This document shows positions 12,485-21,800 of a DNA stretch of 38,969 nt, piece after piece. The DNA is from a virus. The notes under the pieces were generated by a model. The model was not told the origin of the DNA. It ran no database searches and saw nothing but the letters and a program-made list of their open reading frames with translations. Every line of letters starts with the position of its first letter. The stretch's first letter is position 1. The translations under genes were made by a program, and so were the position numbers. Location: positions 1 through 38,969 of IMG/VR virus record IMGVR_UViG_3300049203_000146; one strand, given 5' to 3'.

Positions 12485-14002
12485 ATGGAACTCGCCGCAC
12501 GCTTCATGGCCCTCTTCGCCGGCTTAACCCGGGGCTACGGGACCTACGATGTTGAGGGGACCAAATACGATGGGCAGAAGCTCACCGGCAAGGCCACGAC
12601 CCACAACAAGCCCCTGACCCTCGAGCTGTGGCAGGGCCACCTCGACGGCACCCGCCGGGTCGGCATCATCCCCATCCGGGACGACGCGACCGTCATGTTC
12701 GGGGCCATCGACGTGGACATCTACGGCGGGCAGCTCAGCCACGCCGACGTCGCGCGCCGCCTGCGCGAGCTTGACCTGCCCCTGGTGGCCTGCAAGTCGA
12801 AGTCCGGGGGCCTGCACGCCTACCTGTTCCTCAAGGAGCCCGTGCCCGCCAAGCTGGCCATCGCCAAGCTCGGTGAGGTGTCGGCGACCCTGGGCTACGG
12901 CGGCTGCGAGGTCTTCCCCAAGCAGGCCCAGCTGACCGAGCACCGTGGGGACATCGGCAACTGGATTAACATGCCGTACTTCGGCGGCGCGGCCACGACG
13001 GCCATGGCCATCCGGGGTGACGGCTCGCCCATGTCGCCGACCGAGTTCCTCGACTACGCCGAGGGGCTCCGACAGACCGCCGAGCAGCTCACCAAGCTTA
13101 AGCTGCCGGTGGCCGAGGACTTCCGGGACGGGCCGCCCTGCCTGCAGGTCCTCGGAGCGCGCGGCTTCATCCCGGGCAGCCGGAACGAGGGCCTCTTTAA
13201 CCTGGCCGTGTTCGCCCGCAAGATGTTCCCCGACACGTGGGTCGACAAGGTGGCCGAGCTGAACCAGCGCTACATGACCCCGCCACTGCCCGACGTCGAG
13301 GTGGCCGGGGTGGTCAAGTCCGCCGGGCGCAAGGGCTACTGCTACAGCTGCTCGAAGCCACCCATCAAGCAGCACTGCAACATGAGCCTCTGCCGCACCA
13401 GGAAATACGGCATCGGCCCGATGACCGGGATGCCCCAGCTCACCAACCTCGTCAAGTATGACTCGACGCCCCCGGTCTGGTTCGTGGACATCGAGGGCGG
13501 CGGCCGCATGGAGCTGAAAACGGAGGACCTGCAGGCCCCCATGAACTTCCAGCGCCGGTGCATGGAGACCCTGAACAGCATGCCGCCGCTCCTGAAGCGG
13601 GAGCAGTGGCAGGAGCTCGTCAACGCCCTCATGTCCGGCGTGACCGTGGTACCGGCGCCGGCTGACGCGACCCCCGCCGGCCAGATGCTGGACCACCTCG
13701 AGCGCTTCTGCACCGGCAAGGCGCAGGCCAAGGCCAAGGAGGAGCTGCTGCTCCCCGAGAAGCCGTGGCATGACAGCGGCCGCCACTACTTCAAGCTCAA
13801 CGACTTCATGGCCTACCTGGAGCGCCAGCACTTCCGGGAATACAAGCCCGCGCAGGTCGCCTCCATCCTCCAGGACCGCGGCGGCGAGGCCCACACCTTC
13901 GCGCTCAAGAACAAGCAGGTCAAGTGCTGGTCATTCCCGGAGTTCTCGAAGCAGGACGGCGCCCACGAGCTGCCGCCCATCCAGGACAAGGAGCACTTCT
14001 AA
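12485..14002 (+). CDS. archaeo-eukaryotic-type primase
   Basis: A 505-residue protein from ATG 12485 with CCAGGGA as a weak ribosome site. The catalytic signature of the AEP superfamily is visible: FGAIDVDIY with Asp76 and Asp78, then KSKSGGLHAYLFL with Ser107 and His111. A Cys cluster (GYCYSCSKPP and QHCNMSLC, about residues 284-301) looks like a zinc-binding site. The N-terminal domain resembles the primase domain described in TOTE conflict systems and many phages. The C-terminal 180 residues look helical and may bind DNA. It would make primers for the family A polymerase. The protein ends QDKEHF, like the tail of the preceding gene product. Confidence 0.8.
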   Translation: MELAARFMALFAGLTRGYGTYDVEGTKYDGQKLTGKATTHNKPLTLELWQGHLDGTRRVGIIPIRDDATVMFGAIDVDIYGGQLSHADVARRLRELDLPLVACKSKSGGLHAYLFLKEPVPAKLAIAKLGEVSATLGYGGCEVFPKQAQLTEHRGDIGNWINMPYFGGAATTAMAIRGDGSPMSPTEFLDYAEGLRQTAEQLTKLKLPVAEDFRDGPPCLQVLGARGFIPGSRNEGLFNLAVFARKMFPDTWVDKVAELNQRYMTPPLPDVEVAGVVKSAGRKGYCYSCSKPPIKQHCNMSLCRTRKYGIGPMTGMPQLTNLVKYDSTPPVWFVDIEGGGRMELKTEDLQAPMNFQRRCMETLNSMPPLLKREQWQELVNALMSGVTVVPAPADATPAGQMLDHLERFCTGKAQAKAKEELLLPEKPWHDSGRHYFKLNDFMAYLERQHFREYKPAQVASILQDRGGEAHTFALKNKQVKCWSFPEFSKQDGAHELPPIQDKEHF

Positions 14003-14079
14003 TGGAGCTCATCGCCGCCTGCGCCCTGGTCTTCATCCTGTTCGCCTGGCTTAACCTGCCGGAGGATGACGGCCGGTGA
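14002..14079 (+). CDS. 25-residue predicted membrane peptide
   Basis: ATG 14002 overlaps the primase stop (TAATG); the frame ends in TGA at 14077-14079, overlapping the next gene's GTG. The peptide MELIAACALVFILFAWLN followed by LPEDDGR is one hydrophobic helix with an acidic tail. Tight coupling on both sides supports translation. The function is unknown; it could tether a partner to the membrane. Confidence 0.45.
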   Translation: MELIAACALVFILFAWLNLPEDDGR

Positions 14080-15311
14080 GCCAGACCACCATCATCCTGG
14101 GGCCGCCAGGCACCGGGAAGACTACCACCCTGCTGAACTACGTCGACCAGGCACTGGCGGCGGGCACGCCCCCGGGCCGCGTGGGCTTCGTGTCCTTCAC
14201 ACGGAAGGCGACCGAGGAGGCCCGTGACCGCGCCGCCCGCCGCTTCAAGTTCACCCGGGAGGACATGCCCTACTTCCGCACCATCCACTCGCTGGCGTTC
14301 CGGCAGGGTGGCATGTCCACCCAGGCCGTGATGAAGAAGGCGCACTACCAGGAGCTGGGCCACCTCGTGGGCCTCGCGCTGACCGGGGGCGCCAACCCGG
14401 AGGAGGGTGGCCAGCACGGCATGGCCAAGGGAGATCGGCTGCTGTTCCTGGAGGGCCTGTCCCGCGTGCGCTGTGAGCCGCTTGAGGTGACGTGGGAGAA
14501 GGACGGCGAGGACAGTGACTGGTGGGAGCTCGAGCAGCTGGCCCGCGCCCTGAAGAAGTACAAGAAGGCCCAGGGGCTGGTCGACTACACGGACATGCTG
14601 CACCGGTTCTGCGAGGAGGGGTATGCGCCCAAGCTGGACATTCTTTTCGTGGACGAGGCCCAGGACCTTTCCACCCTCCAGTGGCGGGTGGTTCACAAGC
14701 TTATGGCCCACGCCGCCCGCACCATCGTCGCCGGGGATGACGACCAGGCCATCTTCCGCTGGTCCGGCGCCGACGTTGACACCTTTGTTACGCTGCCCGG
14801 CACACCTCAGGTCCTCGGCCAAAGCTACAGAATCTCAGGTGCGGTCCATAATTTTGCGACTAATCTCATCGGGACGGTGGCGCAACGGCGCCCCAAGGCG
14901 TTTAGGCCTGCCACCCACGTGGGAAGCGTGAGCTACCGCACGGGCCTCGAGGACCTGCCCCTGGACCAGGGGGAGTGGCTTATCCTGGTCCGCAACGGGT
15001 ACATGGCGCGGCCGGTCGTGGAGTACTGCGAGCGCAACGGGTACCCCTGCGCCTGGCGGCAACCGGCTACCGAGGGCGACGCACCCGAGGCGCCGGCGCG
15101 CATCCGGGTCAGCACCATCCACGGCGCGAAGGGCGGCGAGGCGGACAACGTAGCCCTCTTCACGGACATGTCCCACCGCACCTACCTGTCCATGCAGAAG
15201 CACCCGGACGACGAGGCCCGCGTCTTCTACGTGGGGGCCACCCGCGCCCGCCACCACCTGCACGTCGTGAACCCGCAGACCGCCAAGCACTTCAACCCAG
15301 GGGGCGCCTGA
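14076..15311 (+). CDS. UvrD/Rep-like superfamily 1 helicase
   Basis: 411 residues from GTG 14076 (GTGA overlap). Helicase motifs are visible in order: I GPPGTGKTT (9-17), Ia VSFTRKATEEA, Ic region RTIHSLAF, II ILFVDEAQDLS, III IVAGDDDQAIFRWSGA, IV LGQSYR, V VSTIHGAKGGEADNV, and VI RVFYVGATRARHHLHV. This is a compact UvrD-type 3'-5' DNA helicase, shorter than UvrD because the 1B/2B subdomains are reduced. It probably unwinds the replication fork or recombination intermediates. It ends in TGA overlapping the ATG of the next helicase. Confidence 0.92.
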   Translation: MSQTTIILGPPGTGKTTTLLNYVDQALAAGTPPGRVGFVSFTRKATEEARDRAARRFKFTREDMPYFRTIHSLAFRQGGMSTQAVMKKAHYQELGHLVGLALTGGANPEEGGQHGMAKGDRLLFLEGLSRVRCEPLEVTWEKDGEDSDWWELEQLARALKKYKKAQGLVDYTDMLHRFCEEGYAPKLDILFVDEAQDLSTLQWRVVHKLMAHAARTIVAGDDDQAIFRWSGADVDTFVTLPGTPQVLGQSYRISGAVHNFATNLIGTVAQRRPKAFRPATHVGSVSYRTGLEDLPLDQGEWLILVRNGYMARPVVEYCERNGYPCAWRQPATEGDAPEAPARIRVSTIHGAKGGEADNVALFTDMSHRTYLSMQKHPDDEARVFYVGATRARHHLHVVNPQTAKHFNPGGA

Positions 15312-16744
15312 TGTACGCCATGAAAACCAAGCCGTTCCAGCACCAGCTCACCGCCTTCGAGCGCAGCAAGGACATGGCCGCCTTCGCCCTCTTCATGGAG
15401 ATGGGGACCGGCAAGACCAAGGTCGCCATCGACACGGCGGGGCACCTGTTCACCGAGCAAAAAATTGATGCCCTGCTTGTTATCGGCAACAAGGGCTCGT
15501 ACCGCAACTGGGTGGACAACGAGATACCCGCGCACCTGCCGGGTGACATCCCGCGTTACGTCACCTACTGGGACAGCGCCGCGTCGAAGCCGCTCCAGGA
15601 AACGTACGAGGACATCATGAGGCCCGGGGGTTACTTCCTGCGCGTGCTCGTCATGAACGTCGAGTCGCTGGCCTTCAAGCGGTCATTCGCGCTGGCCGAG
15701 AAGTTCTGCAAGGCGTTCGCGACCATGCTGGTGGTCGACGAGTCCACGACGGTGAAGAACCCCGGCGCGGCGCGGTCGAAGGTGGCGGCCAAGCTGGGCG
15801 CCCTGTGCCGCTACCGCCGCATCATGACCGGCGAGCCCATCACCAACAGCCCCCTGGACCTGTACGCCCAGTGCGAGGTCCTCGGCCAGGGGCTGTTGGG
15901 CTTCCGGAGCTACTACGCCTTCCGCGCCGTCTACGCGGACATGGTGCAAATTTCGGCCGGGCAGCGCGCCTTCAAGAAAATCGTGGGCTACAAGAACCTG
16001 GACAACCTGACCCGGTCCATCCAGGCCTGGAGCTACCGGGTCAAGAAGGAGGACTGCCTGGACCTGCCGCCGAAGGTGTACTTGACCCACACGGTCGAGC
16101 TGACCGACGAGCAGCGGGCCCTGTACGACCGACTGCGGGAGGACGCCCTGGCCGAGTTAAACGGCGAGTTGGTGACCGCGCCCCTGGTCATCACGAAGCT
16201 GTTGCGGCTGCACCAGGTGGTGTGCGGTCACCTGACCGACGACACCGGCACGGTCCACGATGTTAAGAACAACCGCTTGGACGCCCTCCTGGACGTGGTT
16301 GAGGAAACCGCCGGGAAGGTCATCATCTGGGCGACCTACCGGCGTGACATCACCGCGATTCATGACGCCCTCGCGAAGGCGTACGGGCTTGAGGCGGTGG
16401 TGGCCTACCACGGGGGCACTGACACCACGGACCGGCAAAATGCCGTCCAGCGGTTCCAGGACCCCCAAAGCGCCTGCCGGTTCTTCGTGGGCAACCAGGC
16501 GACCGGGGGCTTCGGCATCACCCTGACCCAGGCGACCACCGTCGTCTACTACTCGAACAACTACAACCTGGAGCTGCGCCTGCAGTCCGAGGACCGCGCG
16601 CACCGCATCGGGCAGACCAAGTCCGTGACCTACGTGGACCTGGTGTCACCGAAGACCGTGGACGAGAAGATTATCAAGGCCCTCCGGGCCAAGCGACAGA
16701 TTGCGACGAGCGTCCTGGGTGACGCCTGGCGCGAGTGGATTTAA
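15311..16744 (+). CDS. Snf2-like superfamily 2 helicase/ATPase
   Basis: 477 residues from ATG 15311 (TGATG overlap). Motif I is MEMGTGKTK (30-38), motif II VVDESTTVKN (DEST in place of DEAH), motif III MTGEPITNSPLDLY, and the C-terminal half has IIWATYRR, GGTDTTDRQNAVQRF, TGGFGITLTQATTVVYYSN and motif VI QSEDRAHRIGQTK. These are hallmarks of the Snf2 family, which translocates on duplex DNA. Phage members take part in replication or recombination, for example by remodelling forks. No nuclease or HNH domain is attached. Having both an SF1 and an SF2 helicase but no DnaB-type helicase is notable. Confidence 0.9.
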   Translation: MYAMKTKPFQHQLTAFERSKDMAAFALFMEMGTGKTKVAIDTAGHLFTEQKIDALLVIGNKGSYRNWVDNEIPAHLPGDIPRYVTYWDSAASKPLQETYEDIMRPGGYFLRVLVMNVESLAFKRSFALAEKFCKAFATMLVVDESTTVKNPGAARSKVAAKLGALCRYRRIMTGEPITNSPLDLYAQCEVLGQGLLGFRSYYAFRAVYADMVQISAGQRAFKKIVGYKNLDNLTRSIQAWSYRVKKEDCLDLPPKVYLTHTVELTDEQRALYDRLREDALAELNGELVTAPLVITKLLRLHQVVCGHLTDDTGTVHDVKNNRLDALLDVVEETAGKVIIWATYRRDITAIHDALAKAYGLEAVVAYHGGTDTTDRQNAVQRFQDPQSACRFFVGNQATGGFGITLTQATTVVYYSNNYNLELRLQSEDRAHRIGQTKSVTYVDLVSPKTVDEKIIKALRAKRQIATSVLGDAWREWI

Positions 16745-16764
16745 CACCTAGCAGGAGGATGACG

Positions 16765-17937
16765 ATGGCACAGCAACCAGTTACACCTAAACAGCAGCAG
16801 GAGGCCGTGGACGCGCTCAAGAAGCACGGCACCAAGAAGGCGGCGGCGCGGGCCCTGGGCCTGCCGGATGGCACCTTCCGGAACCGCCTGCTGGCGGCGG
16901 CCCGCCCCGTGGAAAAGCCCCAGGAAACCCTGGCCCAGCGCCGTGAGGTCAAGGCAGACTATAGCCGCGCGTCGAAGGCCGAGGCCCTCCTGAAGGAGTC
17001 CGAGAAGGAGCGTGACGAGCTGCGCACGGCCCTGGAGGTCGTGACCGTCCTCGACAAGCGGGCGCCCGCTGAGCGCCTCATCAAGAAGCAGCGCGACGGG
17101 GACCACGAGGCCGTGCCCCACCTCATGGCGTCGGACTGGCACTGTGAGGAGCGCGTCGACCCCGCCCAGCTGGGTGGCATTTACAACAAGTACGACCCGG
17201 ACATCTTCAAGGCTAGCGCCGAGGCCTTCTTCCAGAACGGCCTGACCCTCATCGAGCAGCAGGCGCCGTACATCAAAATCCACGACGCCGTGCTCATCTT
17301 CGGCGGGGACATGATTACAAACCACCTGCACGAGGAGAACAAGTCGACCAACTACATGGGCCCCGCGAAGGCGTGCGCCCTGGCGTTCGACGCGATGGCC
17401 GCCGGCCTCGACTTCCTGCTGGAGCACACCAAGTACCGGTGGACCGTCATCTGCAAGGTCGGCAACCATGGACGCAGCACCAAGGAAATGTTCTCGGCGA
17501 CGGCCAACGACCACTCGTGGGAATACCTGCTCTACAAGATGCTGGCCAAGCGGTACGAGGCGGCGGACAAGGTCAAGTTCATCATCGACGAGGCCTACCA
17601 CACCTACTTCACCTGCTACAAGTTCATCGAGCGCATCCACCACGGGGAGGGCGTCAAGTACGGCGGGGGTGTGGGCGGCATCACCATCCCCATCAACAAG
17701 GCGGTCTCCGCCTGGAACCAGGCGACACGGGCGGACCTGGACGTCATGGGGCATTTCCACCAGTACACGGACGGCGAGTCGTTCATCGTGAACGGGAGCC
17801 TCATCGGGGTGAACCCCTGGTCCCTGAAGATGAAGTTCAAGCCCGAGCCGCCCAAGCAGACGATGTACCTCATCGACAGCAAGTACGGCAAGACCGGGCG
17901 GTTCCCCATCTTCATCCGCGACACGGGGAGGTGGTGA
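16765..17937 (+). CDS. HTH plus calcineurin-like metallophosphoesterase
   Basis: AGGAGG at 16753-16758 places the start at ATG 16765 rather than ATG 16759. The 390-residue protein starts with a helix-turn-helix (KKAAARALGLPDGTFRNRL, about residues 24-42), then a charged linker, then a metallophosphoesterase: SDWHC (about 122-126), FGGDM, GNHGR, RIHHGEG, and GHFHQ. These are the metal-ligand motifs of the family that includes Mre11/SbcD. The HTH suggests binding of particular DNA. It could be a nuclease or phosphatase acting on DNA ends; the exact substrate is not evident. Confidence 0.8.
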   Translation: MAQQPVTPKQQQEAVDALKKHGTKKAAARALGLPDGTFRNRLLAAARPVEKPQETLAQRREVKADYSRASKAEALLKESEKERDELRTALEVVTVLDKRAPAERLIKKQRDGDHEAVPHLMASDWHCEERVDPAQLGGIYNKYDPDIFKASAEAFFQNGLTLIEQQAPYIKIHDAVLIFGGDMITNHLHEENKSTNYMGPAKACALAFDAMAAGLDFLLEHTKYRWTVICKVGNHGRSTKEMFSATANDHSWEYLLYKMLAKRYEAADKVKFIIDEAYHTYFTCYKFIERIHHGEGVKYGGGVGGITIPINKAVSAWNQATRADLDVMGHFHQYTDGESFIVNGSLIGVNPWSLKMKFKPEPPKQTMYLIDSKYGKTGRFPIFIRDTGRW

Positions 17938-17938
17938 G

Positions 17939-18241
17939 ATGCGCTACGCCTACGTCGAGTGGGTGGACTCGGTCCACATGGACGCGTGGAACCCGGCGGA
18001 CGAGCTGGAGGACGCGCGGCCCGAGGTCTCCTGTGGCATCCTCGTGAAGGAGACCCCTGACCTCATCACCCTGGCCCTGTCACACGCGCCGGCGACCGAT
18101 GAGTACGGGCAGGTCGTGTCCATCCCGAAGGTCGCCGTGAAGAAGCTGGTCGTGTTCAACCAGCCCAAGGTCAAGGGGCCTCGTGCACCTCGTCCTGCCC
18201 CTCCACGCGGCGGGACGTCGCCAGCCAGCCCGCCGCCCTGA
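17939..18241 (+). CDS. hypothetical protein (100 aa), last plus-strand gene of the left arm
   Basis: ATG 17939 follows the previous stop by one base. The protein begins MRYAYVEWVDSVHMDAWNP and has a conserved-looking strand set (CGILVKETPDLITLALSHAP, VVSIPKVAVKKLVVF), then a Pro-Ala-rich tail. The tail overlaps by 71 bases the 3' end of the convergent minus-strand gene, so one of the two C-termini may be unconstrained. No domain is recognised. No terminator is seen between the converging arms. Confidence 0.65.
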   Translation: MRYAYVEWVDSVHMDAWNPADELEDARPEVSCGILVKETPDLITLALSHAPATDEYGQVVSIPKVAVKKLVVFNQPKVKGPRAPRPAPPRGGTSPASPPP

Positions 18242-18590
18242 CGGCGGCGTAGACCCACCAGGCGCGGATGGCGGACATGCCGTCCTCCCGGCACAGTTGT
18301 CGCAGCAGCTGGTCAGCCGGCGCCCGGGCCTCAGCAGGCAGCGCCCCCTGGCGAATGAGCTGGTAGAGGGCGTCGTGAACCAGCGACCCACGCATGAAGT
18401 TCTTCGTGTCAACGGTCGGCCCCGAGGGGCCGTCCCACGCGTAGCCCACGTAGATGGTGAGCTTGCCGTTGGGCAACAGCTCCAGGTGGGATAGCCGACA
18501 GGCCACCTTCGGCCAGATGGTCGTGGCTAGCTCGTAGGTCTCCAACAGCTCGTACTTGTAGCCGCGGAGCGACCGGTAGATAATTCTCAC
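18171..18590 (-). CDS. DUF1353-like protein (139 aa), GTG start
   Basis: GTG at 18590 overlaps the upstream stop (GTGA). The sequence YAWDGPSGPTVDTKNFMRGS followed by VHDALYQLIRQG matches the core signature of DUF1353, a small family frequent in phage lysis or tail-end regions. The C-terminus is helical and basic. The function of the family is not established. It is the last gene of the minus-strand arm and overlaps the convergent plus-strand gene. Confidence 0.7.
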   Translation of the reverse strand: MRIIYRSLRGYKYELLETYELATTIWPKVACRLSHLELLPNGKLTIYVGYAWDGPSGPTVDTKNFMRGSLVHDALYQLIRQGALPAEARAPADQLLRQLCREDGMSAIRAWWVYAAVRAAGWLATSRRVEGQDEVHEAP

Positions 18591-18790
18591 CGCACGCGCT
18601 CCTGGATGAGGGTCTTCATCTCCCGGCTCACCATGATGAGCTCAATCATCGTCTTGTTCACGCAGAACAAGGTGTAGCCGTGCATCAGGAACAACGCCCC
18701 GATAACCAGGCCAGCCAGCCCATGCCGGCTGAAGAGGTTGAGCACCCCCCCGGCCTTCTCGACCGTCGCGACCTTTTCTTCCGTAAGCAT
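18587..18790 (-). CDS. one-TM small protein, candidate holin
   Basis: AAGGAGG lies before ATG 18790. The 67-residue protein has a charged N-terminus (MLTEEKVATVEKAGG), one hydrophobic segment (GLAGLVIGALFLMHGYTLF, about residues 25-43) and a charged helical C-terminus (REMKTLIQERVR). Size, topology and position after the tailspike suit a small phage holin or another lysis protein; this is inference from context, since holins share little sequence. The matching endolysin candidate lies far away at 4012. Confidence 0.55.
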   Translation of the reverse strand: MLTEEKVATVEKAGGVLNLFSRHGLAGLVIGALFLMHGYTLFCVNKTMIELIMVSREMKTLIQERVR

Positions 18791-18801
18791 CTGGGGCCTC
18801 C

Positions 18802-21800
18802 TTATCTAACCATTTTGCTGGTTTCATTCCAGTTCGTGCCGTCGAACAGGAAGGTATACACGCTGCCCGCGGTCGGCGAACCGTTCGCCGAGCCGTTGAG
18901 CAGTAGCTTGCCGAACCCCGCGGACGGGGCCCCGTTGTGGGTCAGGGTCAGGGCCCCGTTGAACTTGAGCCGGATGACCGCGCCCGACTGCCAGTTGGCG
19001 ATGGCGATGCCGTTGATGGTCGTGGTTCCCGTGATGGTGAAGAAGTTACCCGCCGTCCCCAGTGTAAGGTCCCCGGCGCTCGCGACGTTGGCGCCTTCCT
19101 TCGTCTGAAGCCGCACGTTAGCCAGGAGGCCACCGTTCGCCGCGGGGTAGAGGTACATGAGCTGCCCGGACGTTAGGATGCCCGCGTAGGCCAAGACCCC
19201 CGGGTTGTTCGCCAGGGCGTTGTCGATGCCCAGCGAGATGGAACCGAACCCCGGGACTTCCAGGTGGACGGACGGGTTGCCGCCCCCGTCCCCCGTCGTC
19301 TTGGCGTGGAGCTTCGCGTGGGCCGTCGCCGTGCCGTCGGTGTTCTCGCAGATGACCTCGTTGGTTCCCGCGGCCTGCGCGTAGGACACGGAGAAATCCT
19401 TGTCCAGGGTGCGGCCGTATCGCTCGAAGAGCGGGGTGCTGTGCGCGGCCGTTACCCCACCCACGCTGCTGGTCGCCGCGGTGTCGAGGGTGATGGTCGC
19501 GAAGGTGGCGTCGTAGCTCAACACCTGGGGGTAGGTGCCCGCCGGGAAGCCACCGGACACGCTGATGAAGTCACCCCGCTTCAGGTTCGTGAGGGTCGGC
19601 ACGGACGTCAGCACCGGGGACCCGTTGGTCGTGTTGGCCAGGGAGCTGAAGCTGCCGAAGGTCCCGGACTGCGTGCAGCGCCAGCCGTGGATGCCGTTGG
19701 TCGTCGTGATGGCGTTGTTGTCCTGGAGGTCACCCTTTTTCCAGGTCCCGCTGACCGGCACGCTGGAGCCCGAGCGATGGCGGAGGCCCTCCACGTCGAC
19801 GGGGCGGGAGCCGAACTTGTTCCAGCCGGTGTCCGACAGGACAATCCACCCGTAGTCCCCGTCGTACTCGAGGGCGACGATGGTGTTCAGGTCGGCGCCC
19901 GACCCGAGCATGTTGATGTCGTATTCCGAGCCAGACGCGCCAATCTTCACCGAGGGGGCGCGGGTCCCCATGTCCGACGCCCCGCGGAGGATGAAGTACA
20001 TGACCTGCCCGTCTTCCGGGTTCGTCAGGTTGATGATTTCCCCGCCGCGCACGGCCTTCCGCTGCACGTCATAGGCCGTGCGGCAGTCCACCGTGTAGGG
20101 GCTCGCGGACCCCTGGACGTCGTTCTTGTCAAAGCGGTTGTTGGTCAGGCTGTGCCAGTGGCGCGACGCACTCGAGGAGGTGTCGATGACCCCGTAGATT
20201 TTCGTCGTGCCGTGGCCGATGTTGCCGAGGCGCGTGGACCCGTTGAGGTTCTCCTGCAGGTGCATGCCCGTGATGGTGCCCGACAGCAGGTTGTTGGAGG
20301 CGGACCGCAGCAGGAAGCCATTGACGTGTACGTTGGACGAGTCGACGTCGAAGGTCCACGTGGTCGTCGTGATGGTGGCCGTGCCGTTGACGGACGAGTT
20401 GCCGTCCAGGGTGATGGTCGTGCTGGTCCGGGCGATGACGCTCCGGGTGCCGGCGAACCCGGAGATGGTCAGGGCCCCCAGGCCGACCGGGAAGCCCGAG
20501 GTGTCGCTCATGCCCGTGAGGGTGGGGCTGCCGATGGTGGCCGTGCCGGTGAGCTGGCAGGTACGCACGCCCGGGCAGCAGACGTTGTTGAGGTTCGCGC
20601 CATCGCAAGAGCGCAGCCGGAGGTGGGTCTTGCCAAAGTTGGAGCCGCCGTAGTGGCCGTCCATGTGCAGGGCCTGGCAGGAAAGGGCGTAGACGTCCGC
20701 CTCGCTGTTGGCCTCCGAGTACCCGCCGATGATGCTGGGGTAGCCGCAGGTCTTAAGGTAGAACCCGTACAGGTCGTTACCCTGGGACAGGCAGGCGATG
20801 AACTGTGTCTTAAACAACACCGGCTCGATGTCCGTGACCTCCGCATGGGCGTAGAAGCCGTATTGCGTGCAGTCGTAGGCCGTGCAGCGGTCGAAGACGA
20901 AGTTGTGCGAGCTGTTGCCCACCTCGAAACCGATGCGGCAGCCATAGACGTAGCACTCACGGGCGGTGGTCATCCAACAGAGGTTGGTGAACACCATCCC
21001 CTGGTCGAGGGAGTCAATGAACAGGTTCTCGAAGACCACGTTGTGGCGCGCCTGCTCGGCGTAAACCCCGATTACCCCGGTCTTAGCCAGGGGATTCTGA
21101 ATTTCAATGTTGCGAAACTTGAAGTCGTCGTTGATGGTCGCGCCGTCCGTGTCGAACATCTTGATGTTGTTCGTGGTCGGGTAGAAGTAGGCGCGGCTGT
21201 CCCCGAGGATGTCCACCCGGCGCCGGAGGCGGACGTTGGCCGAGAGCCGGTATTCGCCCGACGGGACCCGGAGCTGGCCGCCGCCGGAGGTGTAGATGCT
21301 GAGGATGGCCGCGTTGAACGCCGCGGCGCAGTCGGTCGAATTGTCGCCCACGGCGCCCCACCACTGCGGGTAGTACTCGGCCGCCGCGCCGCGCGCGAAC
21401 ACGACCGTGCCGAGGCCGGTGAAGTGCTGGTTGAGGTCCAGCTGGAGAGTGCCGCGTAATGTAAGGGTAACCCCTACCTTGGGGGAAAGCATGGCATCCG
21501 CGTTCATGATAATCTTGGTGCCGGCCAGGACCGTCAGGTTGGTGCCGATGACGTAGGTCCCCTTCGAGAAGTACAGGTCGTTGCCCGCGGCGCCGGCGAA
21601 GTTGACCGCCCGGCCCACGGCCGTGTAGTCATCCGTCACACCGTCACCCTTGGCGCCGAAGTACTTGACACTTACCTCCTTGTCGAGGATGCGCTTCCAA
21701 CGGCCCAGGACGGGGGCGCTGGTGGGCAGGATGGTGACGCCAAAGTCCTCCGCGTCCGCGGAGGCGGGGTCAAAGTAGAACGTGCCACCGCCCTCGTCCC

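Noticed and set aside
12524-13894. 456-codon minus-strand frame opposite the primase
   Set aside because: It has no ribosome site and a low-complexity composition, and the plus strand carries AEP motifs and a zinc-like cluster.
18171-18241. A bidirectional terminator where the two arms meet
   Set aside because: The genes overlap by 71 bases and no hairpin with a T run on either strand was found there.
19264-21459. Long open frame (731 codons) on the plus strand opposite the tailspike
   Set aside because: It is a shadow of a GC-rich minus-strand gene: composition is Arg/Gly/Val/Ala-rich, no motif is recognisable, and the minus-strand product has a clear tailspike architecture.
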